From [Clostridium] citroniae WAL-17108 (GTDB lineage Bacteria > Bacillota > Clostridia > Lachnospirales > Lachnospiraceae): 64,000 nucleotides of DNA. Below are positions 34,965-42,940 of the stretch, piece after piece; position 1 is the stretch's first letter; each line of letters starts with the position of its first letter. The translations under genes were made by a program, and so were the position numbers. The notes under the pieces are model-generated. The model ran no database searches. It saw nothing but the letters and a program-made list of their open reading frames with translations, and had not been told where the DNA came from. The stretch lies in assembly GCF_000233455.1 (NCBI RefSeq), contig NZ_JH376420.1, positions 98,582-162,581 on the forward strand, in the 5' to 3' direction.

Positions 34965-36496
34965 AATTTATCCTCCAGCATTCCATAGCCCAACGCTTCC
35001 GCCAGGTGCTCCCGTCTGATGGAGCCGCATCCCGCAAGGTCGGCTATGGTCCGCGCTACTTTTAATGCTTTGTGATACCGCCTGGCGCTGAGTCCTCGTG
35101 TTTCATATGCTGATTTTATCAGGCGCTTTTCCTTTTGTCCTAGTACGCAGTACTGGGCTACCTCCCTGGGCCCCATATGGCTGTTGAACCGTATCCCGGT
35201 TCCCTCATAACGATTTCTCTGAATCTGTACGGCAGCCTCCACCCGTTCCCGGATGGATGCGGAATCCTCATTGTCCTGGTTTTTGCCGCTTAACTCCTCA
35301 AATGAGATCATGCTGGCCTCTGCGCAGAGATCGAACCGGTTTAGTACAGGCCGTGATATGTGTTCCAGATATCTTTGGATCTGTGTCTCGGAGCAGTTAC
35401 ACCTGGTCCTGTCCGGATAAAATCCGCATGGGCACGGGTTAATGGCTGCTACGATGAGAAAATCGGCCGGGAACTCATAGTTTCCATGTACCCTGGTAAC
35501 CGTAACCCGGCGCTCTTCAAGTGGCTGTCTCAGTATGTCTATGGCTTTTCGTCCAAAGTGGGGCAGCTCATCCAGAAAAAGTATCCCCCCTGATGCTAGG
35601 GATAGTTCGCCCGGCTTTGCCATTCCACCACCTCCCGTCAGGGCAAGAGGCGTGACGGTGTGGTGGGGATTTCTGAATGGACGGTGCGACAAAAGAGGCT
35701 GCCCCTGGGGCAGCATACCGCAGATGCTGTATATCTTTGATATCTCGATGTCCTCCTCCCTGGATAAAACCGGCATAATGGTGGGAATCCGTTTGGCCAC
35801 CATGGTTTTTCCGGTTCCGGCACTGCCGCTCATGAGAAGGCCGTGCATTCCGGAAGCCGCGATCTCAGCAGCCCGTCTCAGGACCAGCTGCCCGTTTACA
35901 TCCCGAAAATCCACATCATACCCTTTCCCTGTCTCACCCCCGGCATTTTCCTTCAGGCTGCCCGGCTTCAGCACTTCTATGGATCCAGGCGTTCTCAGCA
36001 TGCGGACCATTTGTTCCAGGGACTCTACCCCCACTATATCTATATTTCGGATCACCAACCCTTCCCTGGCATTTTCCACCGGCAGAAAGCATCGCCTTAA
36101 TCCGTGTTCCCTGGCAGCATCCACCATGGAAAGCACACCGTTCACAGGCTTTACCCTCCCATCCAGCCCCAACTCTCCAATGACAAAACAGTCCTGTAGC
36201 GCGCATAGATCCACCTGCTCAAATGCCCCCAATACAGCCACAGCTATGGCCAGGTCGTAAGCGGTTCCCCCTTTTCGTATCCCTGCCGGGGATAAATTCA
36301 CCGTGATCTTCCGGGCCGGCAGCCTGAATCCGGAGTTTCTAAGAGCCGTGCGTACCCGCTCCTGAGATTCCCTGACCTCGGAAGCCAGATGGCCGGAAAT
36401 AGAAAAAGCAGGCAGCCCCCCTGATACATCTGCCTCCACTGACACAAGAAAGCCGTCCACAGCCCGTATACCTCCGCTGTTGATTTTTGTAAACAT
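34955..36496 (-). CDS. yifB: YifB/ComM family Mg-chelatase-like AAA ATPase
   Basis: AAA+ protein of the ComM/YifB family, 513 aa. An N-terminal Lon-protease-like domain (about 1-170, key LPARKITVNLSPAGIRK), Walker A SGSAGTGKTMVAKR (about 219-232), Walker B GGILFLDELPHF, the sensor region and a C-terminal Mg-chelatase domain (SARRYHKALKVARTIADL). ComM is a hexameric helicase that drives branch migration when donor DNA is taken into the chromosome. First gene of the block, with an AAAGGA site; a promoter lies about 145 bp upstream. Confidence 0.95.
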   Translation of the reverse strand: MFTKINSGGIRAVDGFLVSVEADVSGGLPAFSISGHLASEVRESQERVRTALRNSGFRLPARKITVNLSPAGIRKGGTAYDLAIAVAVLGAFEQVDLCALQDCFVIGELGLDGRVKPVNGVLSMVDAAREHGLRRCFLPVENAREGLVIRNIDIVGVESLEQMVRMLRTPGSIEVLKPGSLKENAGGETGKGYDVDFRDVNGQLVLRRAAEIAASGMHGLLMSGSAGTGKTMVAKRIPTIMPVLSREEDIEISKIYSICGMLPQGQPLLSHRPFRNPHHTVTPLALTGGGGMAKPGELSLASGGILFLDELPHFGRKAIDILRQPLEERRVTVTRVHGNYEFPADFLIVAAINPCPCGFYPDRTRCNCSETQIQRYLEHISRPVLNRFDLCAEASMISFEELSGKNQDNEDSASIRERVEAAVQIQRNRYEGTGIRFNSHMGPREVAQYCVLGQKEKRLIKSAYETRGLSARRYHKALKVARTIADLAGCGSIRREHLAEALGYGMLEDKLWG

Positions 36497-36639
36497 TCAT
36501 ATTTCCTTTCTTTTGTGTGTTTGATTCATAGTACCCCTGTCAAATGAGGGTATCGTGTGTTATAAAATTGGGATATAGCACAAACCGTGCCTGATCGTAG
36601 CAAGACAGAGCAGGAAGATACCTGCTCCTCTGAATTAAG

Positions 36640-36668
36640 ATAGTATTACTATACTAAAATACTGTAAA
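36640..36668 (-). promoter_or_regulatory. Candidate promoter of the yifB-dprA-topA block
   Basis: TTTACA (36663-36668), 17 bp, TACTAT (36640-36645) on the minus strand. The transcript would carry a leader of about 135 nt with a GAGCAGG/CCTGCTC stem-loop (36608-36614 and 36621-36627) near its start; no T run follows, so it is not a terminator. Confidence 0.5.
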
Positions 36669-36734
36669 AAAAACAAGAGTATCTTATAATTACATTCTGT
36701 GATGTATCTCAAGGCAGCCTGGAGCAGCACGGGC

Positions 36735-37514
36735 TCACTTGCGGAATTCCGTCATGTAGGGCCTGAAACGCAAAGGTAAATGGTTTCTCTGGCAGACAGG
36801 ATTCTTCCTTTCCTTAATGGCAATGGTATTAAAAAAGGCAATCCACAGGTCCTCATACTCCTGTTCATCTGTGTCCTGTTCAAGGCACAGCTGCCAAATT
36901 CCACCATTCCCTGACTGCTCCATGGGATGATTGACGATCATCCAGTCCCTTCCCCTTGGGTGGACCGCTGCCTTCTCCCTGTTCTCATCATAAATCACCC
37001 AGTTTTCCTCAGGAAGCCTGTCGGCAAAATGGGGTGCCAGGAGCGTCATCACATCGTTCTTTGGCCCGATCCTGGATACCAACATGCCTCCCGGAGCCTG
37101 GGAAAAACGAAGGAACTCCACCAGCAGATGGTTTTCATTATATACATTACGGCACATCTGAAAGAGTTCATAGCTCTCCGGAATCTGGAGCTGATCCAAT
37201 ATCTCCGGCCCCATGGCAAAGGCCCGTACCAAAAAGCGGTAGATCTTATCCGCCCTGTCACCGTCCTGGCTCAGGGATGCCACATAAATCTTCTCATAAA
37301 CACTTTGTGACAGCTTTTTACACACGGACCGTGTTACCTTTCCCACCTTTTCAGGTGACGTCCCCACATCCACATATTCACTGAAAAGCTCCATCTCCTG
37401 ATAGGTTCCCTTAAGTTCCAGGCGCACGTTATCATGCCCTTTAAGCCCCATCCAGGCATCATAGATGCCGCACAGGATCCCCTCAAAATCCGGATTACAC
37501 AGATAAATGGTCAT
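36735..37514 (-). CDS. TIGR03915-type putative DNA repair protein
   Basis: 259 aa, soluble. The N terminus MTIYLCNPDFEGILCGIYDAW, the RFLVRAFAMGPEILDQL region and the C-terminal EYEDLWIAFFNTIAIKERKNP..QRNHLPLRFRPYMTEF are the pattern of the family that always stands beside the radical SAM repair protein encoded just upstream in the transcript. The fold is thought to relate to uracil-DNA-glycosylase-like proteins in part of the family, but the reaction is unknown. Thirteen bases separate it from its partner, so the pair is an operon. Confidence 0.8.
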   Translation of the reverse strand: MTIYLCNPDFEGILCGIYDAWMGLKGHDNVRLELKGTYQEMELFSEYVDVGTSPEKVGKVTRSVCKKLSQSVYEKIYVASLSQDGDRADKIYRFLVRAFAMGPEILDQLQIPESYELFQMCRNVYNENHLLVEFLRFSQAPGGMLVSRIGPKNDVMTLLAPHFADRLPEENWVIYDENREKAAVHPRGRDWMIVNHPMEQSGNGGIWQLCLEQDTDEQEYEDLWIAFFNTIAIKERKNPVCQRNHLPLRFRPYMTEFRK

Positions 37515-37527
37515 GATCCCTTACCTC

Positions 37528-39156
37528 CTAAAGATTCCCCAGCACGGCTGTATATTGGTCCTCATCTGTAACCGGCATCTCCATATGCATATCATCAAAC
37601 AGCGACAGCTGCCTGAAACAGTCCTTGTGTTCTATATCCCAGGCAGCCCTTCTCTCATCCCCTATGAGACAGTTGGTGATATAGTCCTGGTCCAATCTTG
37701 CCCCTTCCATCATGCGGCCTGAACAGGTGATAAAATATCTAGCCCGCTTCAGCACCACTCCCAGCTTCTTCAGGTCCTCAAAGCCCAGCTTTCCTGCACT
37801 TCTGGCAGACACGATCCTCACGGCGGACTTCACCCCCATTCCCGGGACACGAAGCAGTTCATCATAAGAAGCCCTGTTCACCTCCACGGGAAATCCCTCC
37901 AGATGGCGAAGGGCCCAGTCACACTTGGGATCCAGAAACACGTTAAAATTCGGCTTATCCTCTGACAGCAGTTCCTCTGCCTTAAAGCCATAGAACCGCA
38001 GCAGCCAGTCCGCCTGATACAGCCTGTGCTCCCTGAGCAGGGGCGGCCCCCCGGGCAGGCTGGGAAGGCTGCTGTCCTCATTCACCGGAATATATGCGGA
38101 ATAAAATACCCGCTTCAACCCAAAGTTCCGGTAAAGGGCCTGGGTCACGGACATCATCTGATAATCATTCTCCGGAGTTGCCCCCACGATCATCTGGGTA
38201 CTCTGCCCCGCGGGCACAAAGGCTGACTTCTTATACCTGGAGGCGGGAAGAACCAGATGACTCTTATGGGCATCCCAGGATGCAGCGCCGGCTGTGGTGC
38301 CGGCTGTGGTGCCGGCTGCTATACCGGTTGTTATACCGGTTGATGGATCGGATGGTTGAAGATCCGGTACTCTTCCCACGGACCGGTCTGAATCATCTCT
38401 TTCCTCCAGCACCCCCAAGGGTGCCTGGGCCAGCTTCGGATCGATCAGGGCCGCGCCCCCGGCAAAGCCTGCATGCTTTGTGCTGTAGGGCTTCTTATAC
38501 TCCCTGTCATACCCCAGCAGATGGCTGGATACAGAGATCCCCTGCTGGATCTGGCGCATGGGGCTTAGGATCTTATCCCGGGTCTTTCCAGGCGCCAGGT
38601 TCTTAAGCCCCTCTGCTGTGGGCAGTTCCAGATTAACGCTCATCCTGTCGGCCAGGAACCCTACGCGCTCCACCAGCTCAGGATCAGCGCCCGGTATAGC
38701 CTTCACGTGGATATAGCCGTTAAAATTCCACTGGTTCCTGAGCTTGTACATGGTCTCGTATATCTGCTCCATGGTGTATGTGGCATTATACAGAATGCCG
38801 GAGCTCAGGAAAAGACCTTCAATATAATTCCTCCGATAGAATTCAATGGTCAGTTTACAGACCTCGTCCGGTGTAAAAGCAGTCCTCACCACATCATTGG
38901 TACACCGGTTCACACAGTACTTACAGTCGTAAATGCACTGGTTGGTGAACAGGATCTTAAGCAGGGATATGCACCGCCCGTCCGCCGCAAAGCTGTGACA
39001 GATTCCCGCCTCCGATGTATTCCCAATACTTCCGGCCTTACCCCTGCGCTTCACACCGCTGGATGTACAGGCCACATCATACTTTGCCGCATCTGTCAAT
39101 ATCTTAAGTTTTTCCTGTATGGTTAAATTCTCCTGAATCAGCATGGCATCGCCCAT
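37528..39156 (-). CDS. Putative DNA modification/repair radical SAM protein
   Basis: 542 aa. The radical SAM cluster is CIYDCKYC (C-x3-C-x2-C, near residue 75), followed by a TIM-barrel with LFLSSGI and HVKAIPGAD; near the C terminus LLRVPGMGVKSAVRIVSARS is a helix-hairpin-helix DNA-binding motif. This is the TIGR03916-type partner of the next gene. Related proteins are near 420 aa; here about 100 extra residues lie in the middle, including a Thr/Ala/Gly-rich repeat stretch (GITTG, AGTTAGTTAGAA, about 262-284). The stretch is in frame. Start could also be the ATG four codons downstream. Confidence 0.85.
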   Translation of the reverse strand: MGDAMLIQENLTIQEKLKILTDAAKYDVACTSSGVKRRGKAGSIGNTSEAGICHSFAADGRCISLLKILFTNQCIYDCKYCVNRCTNDVVRTAFTPDEVCKLTIEFYRRNYIEGLFLSSGILYNATYTMEQIYETMYKLRNQWNFNGYIHVKAIPGADPELVERVGFLADRMSVNLELPTAEGLKNLAPGKTRDKILSPMRQIQQGISVSSHLLGYDREYKKPYSTKHAGFAGGAALIDPKLAQAPLGVLEERDDSDRSVGRVPDLQPSDPSTGITTGIAAGTTAGTTAGAASWDAHKSHLVLPASRYKKSAFVPAGQSTQMIVGATPENDYQMMSVTQALYRNFGLKRVFYSAYIPVNEDSSLPSLPGGPPLLREHRLYQADWLLRFYGFKAEELLSEDKPNFNVFLDPKCDWALRHLEGFPVEVNRASYDELLRVPGMGVKSAVRIVSARSAGKLGFEDLKKLGVVLKRARYFITCSGRMMEGARLDQDYITNCLIGDERRAAWDIEHKDCFRQLSLFDDMHMEMPVTDEDQYTAVLGNL

Positions 39157-39254
39157 CCTCGAACATATGTTTGTTTTAACAGTTTACCATAAGGCCGCGG
39201 TAAAATCAACCCCTGATGCAAACATTTGTTCTTTTATATTTAAAACCGTATATT

Positions 39255-39294
39255 AAAAAAGCCCGGAGCCAGACAGATACTTCCAGCTCCGGGC
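39255..39294 (-). terminator. Terminator of galE
   Basis: GCCCGGAGC (39261-39269) and GCTCCGGGC (39286-39294) form a perfect 9-bp GC-rich stem, followed by six T on the minus strand just past the galE stop. Confidence 0.92.
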
Positions 39295-39315
39295 CTGCAA
39301 AAGCCTGTATTTTAT

Positions 39316-40332
39316 TTAATCCCTGTAGCCATTTGGGTTCATGGACTGCCATTTCCATGAATCAGCGCACATTTCCTCAATTCCCTTTTCAGCCCTCCAG
39401 CCCAATTCCCTGCCGGCTTTTGCGGAGTCGGAATAGCACACTGCCACATCTCCGTCCCTACGGGGCCGGATCTCATACTTTAATGTCTGGCCGCAGGCCT
39501 TTTCATAGGCATGGAGCACATCCAGCACACTGTAACCAACGCCCGTACCCAGGTTGTAGATGCTGACTCCCTCCCTGTCTTCCAGCTTTTTAACAGCCTT
39601 CACATGGCCTTTTGCCAGGTCCACCACATGGATGTAGTCGCGCACTCCGGTCCCATCAGGCGTGTCATAATCATTGCCAAATACATTGAGATGTTCCAGC
39701 TTGCCCACTGCCACCTGGGCAATATAAGGAACCAGGTTGTTGGGGATCCCCTTTGGATCCTCGCCGATCAGGCCGCTCTCATGGGCTCCGATGGGATTAA
39801 AGTAGCGCAGAAGGACTACATTCCACTGATCATCCGCGGTATGCAGGTCAGTGAGGATCTGCTCCAGCATTCCCTTGGTGCGTCCGTAAGGATTGGTGAT
39901 CTCCCCCTTAGGGCAGTTCTCGGTAATGGGAATCTCGGCAGGATCCCCGTACACGGTTGCAGATGAACTGAATACAATATTCTTAACCCCATGGTTCCTC
40001 ATCTCATCACAGAGGATCAGGGTTCCTGTTATATTATTGTGATAGTATTCAAGAGGCTTGTGAACAGACTCACCCACTGCCTTCAGGCCTGCAAAATGGA
40101 TGACAGACTCAATGTTCTCCTTATCAAATACGTTCTTTAGTGCGGGCTGGTCAAGCAAGTCCACCTCATAGAATGTAACCTTCCTGCCGGTAATCTGCTC
40201 CACTCTCTGAAGCGCCTTCTCACTGGAATTGTAAAGGTTGTCTACTACTACTACATCATAACCTGCATTTAAAAGTTCCACGCAGGTGTGGCTTCCGATA
40301 TAACCGGCGCCTCCAGTCACTAAAATCGCCAT
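39316..40332 (-). CDS. galE: UDP-glucose 4-epimerase
   Basis: Short-chain dehydrogenase-type epimerase, 338 aa, interconverting UDP-glucose and UDP-galactose. NAD site [10 protein letters not shown] at residues 7-16, [10 protein letters not shown] for the catalytic Ser, and YGRTKGMLE for the YxxxK pair; the C-terminal substrate domain includes [22 protein letters not shown] precedes the ATG. A single-gene unit with its own terminator; the product feeds cell-surface sugar synthesis or galactose use. Confidence 0.97.
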   Translation of the reverse strand: MAILVTGGAGYIGSHTCVELLNAGYDVVVVDNLYNSSEKALQRVEQITGRKVTFYEVDLLDQPALKNVFDKENIESVIHFAGLKAVGESVHKPLEYYHNNITGTLILCDEMRNHGVKNIVFSSSATVYGDPAEIPITENCPKGEITNPYGRTKGMLEQILTDLHTADDQWNVVLLRYFNPIGAHESGLIGEDPKGIPNNLVPYIAQVAVGKLEHLNVFGNDYDTPDGTGVRDYIHVVDLAKGHVKAVKKLEDREGVSIYNLGTGVGYSVLDVLHAYEKACGQTLKYEIRPRRDGDVAVCYSDSAKAGRELGWRAEKGIEEMCADSWKWQSMNPNGYRD

Positions 40333-40482
40333 TGCTTTTCCTCCTTATGAACACTTGGTTGCCGCAAAAAGACGGAACAGGTTCCAAATTCACCGGTCCC
40401 GCCTGCTATGACTAGTATAAAGGCAAACACATCATAAGACAATGCACAATTCTTTTATCTTTTTATAATATTTTTTGAATTT

Positions 40483-41823
40483 TTATGAAAATGATCCTGA
40501 CAGCCCGGCTTTCACCTTCAAAATGCGCAGTACGGATCCATCCAGACGCTCCACGGAAATCTCCCCGTCCCGGACTGCCCGGACCACCTCCTCATAGGCC
40601 GCATGGAAATCCGCGGGCATCAGCAGCATATCCGCACCGGCCTTAAAGGCCATCACTGCCGCTTGCCCTGACGGGTAATGCTCCTGTATAGCCCCCATAT
40701 TCAGCGCATCCGTAATGATGATCCCCTCATATCCCATTTTCTCCCGCAAATACCCCTGCAGCGCCTCCCCTGAAAGGGAACAGGGAACATCTTCCCCCGT
40801 AATCCTTGGCAGGGATATGTGTCCTGCCATGATAAAGGGCACCTGCCGCTCTGCCATGGCATAAAAAGGCACCAGATCCGTTTTCTCAAGTTCTTCCCAT
40901 GTCTTATCCGCATAGGCATATCCCTGGTGGCTGTCCCCTTTTGTGGCCCCATGGCCCGGGAAATGCTTTGGTACTCCATAGACTCCCTGACCTGTAAGCC
41001 CGTCCAGATAGGCCAATGACATTTTTGTCACCAATTCCGGGTCCGTCCCAAAGGAACGCGTCTTTACCACCGTATTATCCGGATTGGTGAGCACATCCGC
41101 ATCCGGGGCAATATCCACATTGATGCCGTACTCTCTCAGATATGTCCCAATGGTATTACCCGCATCGTAAGCCATTGCCCAGTCACCGGATGCTCCGATC
41201 TCAGCCATTGCAGACACCTGCTCCACCTGAAATCCCTCATGAGTACCGATCCTGGCAATATCCCCTCCCTCCTCGTCAATGGAAAGAAACAGAGGGATCC
41301 CGCTGTGTTCCATGGCATATGCCTGGGTATGTGAAGTCATCTCCTTTAGCTGGGCTGGGTCCACCAGGTTTCCGGAAAAATAGATAAGTCCGCCCACCGG
41401 GTATTGCTTTAGCGCTTCCCTAATGGTTTCATCCGCCACAGTGACCTGGGAACCGCCTGTCAGCTGCTCCGGAGTGATAATGAACAGCTGGGCTGCCTTT
41501 TCCTCCATGGTCATCTGGTCCAGGATCTCACGGGCCCACTCCGTCTGTCTGCCCGCATCCTGCTCCTCTGCCATCCGGTCACGGCTCTCCTGCCCCTCTG
41601 CCCCATTCGTATCCTTCCCGCCCTGAAGCCCGTTCTCGGAATCGTTTCCCCGTTCCCTGCTCCAAAGCCGTTCCGAGGAAAGATGCTCCTTTCCCCTGCT
41701 CCGCACCAGACCAATAAGGCAGACACACACAATTCCGGCTGTCAGGACCACGGTCCCGCCTATCATATATTTTGACCATGCCTTTGGCTCACGCTTTTTT
41801 CTTGATTGTCCTTTTTTGATCAA
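40483..41823 (-). CDS. nagZ: Exported beta-N-acetylhexosaminidase, GH3 (NagZ-like)
   Basis: Glycoside hydrolase family 3 N-terminal domain enzyme, 446 aa. An N-terminal anchor helix (about 19-42) and a charged linker precede the barrel (from about 93). NagZ marks: LFLSIDEEGGDIARIG, VDIAPDADVLTNP, and KHFPGHGATKGDSHQG, whose DSH part gives the His/Asp of the catalytic dyad; the nucleophile Asp lies in ITDALNMGAI. It would cut GlcNAc from cell-wall fragments outside the membrane. Translation starts at TTG with AGGAG eight nt upstream. A 260-nt leader with small ORFs precedes it. Confidence 0.9.
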   Translation of the reverse strand: MIKKGQSRKKREPKAWSKYMIGGTVVLTAGIVCVCLIGLVRSRGKEHLSSERLWSRERGNDSENGLQGGKDTNGAEGQESRDRMAEEQDAGRQTEWAREILDQMTMEEKAAQLFIITPEQLTGGSQVTVADETIREALKQYPVGGLIYFSGNLVDPAQLKEMTSHTQAYAMEHSGIPLFLSIDEEGGDIARIGTHEGFQVEQVSAMAEIGASGDWAMAYDAGNTIGTYLREYGINVDIAPDADVLTNPDNTVVKTRSFGTDPELVTKMSLAYLDGLTGQGVYGVPKHFPGHGATKGDSHQGYAYADKTWEELEKTDLVPFYAMAERQVPFIMAGHISLPRITGEDVPCSLSGEALQGYLREKMGYEGIIITDALNMGAIQEHYPSGQAAVMAFKAGADMLLMPADFHAAYEEVVRAVRDGEISVERLDGSVLRILKVKAGLSGSFS

Positions 41824-41949
41824 CCTTGTCTCTCCTTCTGTCTATCATGTTTCCGTCAGTTATATTCAAATTCCTGTAAAAGCAGTGATCCGTTTAAATA
41901 TCCCCTGTACTCTTATCTATATTCTGTGCATACGTTTTAACTTTCATCC

Positions 41950-42009
41950 TTATTGGGAACATCTCACCCGTGTCTTCGGTTTTTCAGCGTTGGGAGCGCA
42001 CATGGACAT
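41950..42009 (-). CDS. Candidate 19-codon leader ORF
   Basis: In the leader of nagZ, the minus strand reads MSMCAPNAEKPKTRVRCSQ and stops at TAA (41950-41952). Its ATG overlaps the TGA of a three-codon ORF (Met-Asn-Ile-stop, 42009-42020) in a TGATG junction; that mini-ORF has GGAG six nt upstream. So a ribosome loaded at GGAG could be passed to the 19-codon ORF. The peptide has two Cys and many Lys/Arg. No known family recognised. It may be a regulatory upstream ORF, or chance; only conservation would tell. Confidence 0.35.
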   Translation of the reverse strand: MSMCAPNAEKPKTRVRCSQ

Positions 42010-42099
42010 CAGATATTCATAGGCATCTCCAATCCGGGCAAATCTTCCATCATTTCTATAACTGCAAAGGTTCTTTTGATAAATAATATTGCTTTTTCG

Positions 42100-42108
42100 A
42101 TTATATCA
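42100..42108 (-). promoter_or_regulatory. Extended -10 promoter for nagZ leader
   Basis: TGATATAAT on the minus strand is an extended -10 (TGn-TATAAT) with only weak -35 candidates. It lies directly past the sigK terminator, so nagZ has its own transcript with a leader of about 265 nt (41824-42090). Apart from the small ORF above, I recognise no riboswitch in that leader. Confidence 0.55.
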
Positions 42109-42120
42109 TATCTCCCCCTA

Positions 42121-42165
42121 AAACAAAACACCGGAACCTTGAGTTTCCCCCTCAAGTTCCGGTGT
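42121..42165 (-). terminator. Terminator of sigK
   Basis: ACACCGGAAC-TTGAG (42128-42143) and CTCAAGTTCCGGTGT (42151-42165) form a 15-bp stem with one bulge, followed on the minus strand by TTTGTTTT. It lies 60 bp past the sigK stop. Confidence 0.9.
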
Positions 42166-42224
42166 CTGTTCAGATTCATTTCTTAATTTATCCGCCAAGG
42201 CGCCGTGTTTCACTGACTTTATTT

Positions 42225-42857
42225 TCAGCCGCCGTGTTTAGAAAACTCCGCCCGTATCTTCTCAATCGCCTTTTTCTCAATGCGGCTCACATAAGAACGT
42301 GAGATCCCGAGGTTCCCCGCAATCTCACGCTGGGTATGTTCTTTGCCCCTGTACAGTCCATAACGCATTCCCAATACCGTCTTTTCAGTTTCCGTCAGAC
42401 AGGATTCAAATGCCTCGTACAGTTCCTTTACGTCCTGTTTCAATATCATGGTATCCAATGTTTCTTTATTGTCCATCTCGATGACGTCTACCAAGCTTAC
42501 TGTTTCCCCGTCCTTGTCTACCCCTATAGGTTCAAAAAGAGACACTTCTTTGGAAAATTTCTTGCTGGCACGAAGGAGCATCAGTATTTCATTTTCCACG
42601 CATCTGGCTGCATAGGTGGCCAGTCGTGAGCCTTTATCTGCATTAAATGTATTCACAGCCTTGATCAGGCCGATAGTCCCAACGGATAGCAGGTCCTCCA
42701 TATCGTAATCAGAGCCCTGGTACTTTTTTACCACATGGGCCACCAGACGCATATTATGCTCAATCAGCATATCCCTGGCTGACTGGTCGCCCTCTTTGCA
42801 GCGTTCCAGATACTCTTTTTCCTCTCCTGCTGTTAATGGTTTCGGAAAAGTCTTCAA
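42225..42857 (-). CDS. sigK: Sporulation sigma factor SigK
   Basis: Late mother-cell sigma factor, 210 aa. FPKPLTAGEEKEYL at the N terminus, LIEHNMRLVAHVVKKY (region 2), DLLSVGTIGLIKAVNTF, KGSRLATYAARCVENEILM and the region 4 HTH EHTQREIAGNLGISRSYVSRIEKKA (key LGISRSYVSRIEKK) match sigma-K closely. Translation starts at TTG after GGGTGG. An in-frame TAA lies seven codons upstream, so there is no room for the roughly 20-residue inhibitory pro-sequence of Bacillus SigK. The gene is whole, with no skin-type insertion. CATAGAAT about 40 nt upstream could be a sigma-E -10. Confidence 0.95.
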   Translation of the reverse strand: MKTFPKPLTAGEEKEYLERCKEGDQSARDMLIEHNMRLVAHVVKKYQGSDYDMEDLLSVGTIGLIKAVNTFNADKGSRLATYAARCVENEILMLLRASKKFSKEVSLFEPIGVDKDGETVSLVDVIEMDNKETLDTMILKQDVKELYEAFESCLTETEKTVLGMRYGLYRGKEHTQREIAGNLGISRSYVSRIEKKAIEKIRAEFSKHGG

Positions 42858-42940
42858 AGAAAGCCACCCTGCATATTCTTAATCTTATTCTATGCGGGGG
42901 CAGCTTGCCAAGTGCTTTTACAATTTTTTCTAAGCTTATA

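Noticed and set aside
35535-36260. Plus-strand open frame of about 240 codons
   Set aside because: Antisense to yifB, whose domains are unmistakable; Ser/Pro-rich translation without motifs.
38270-38350. Possible frameshift or broken gene at the repetitive stretch in the radical SAM gene
   Set aside because: The frame continues through the Thr/Ala/Gly repeats and the HhH motif follows in frame; treated as an insertion.
42225-42857. skin-type prophage interruption of sigK
   Set aside because: All sigma regions are continuous in a single frame.
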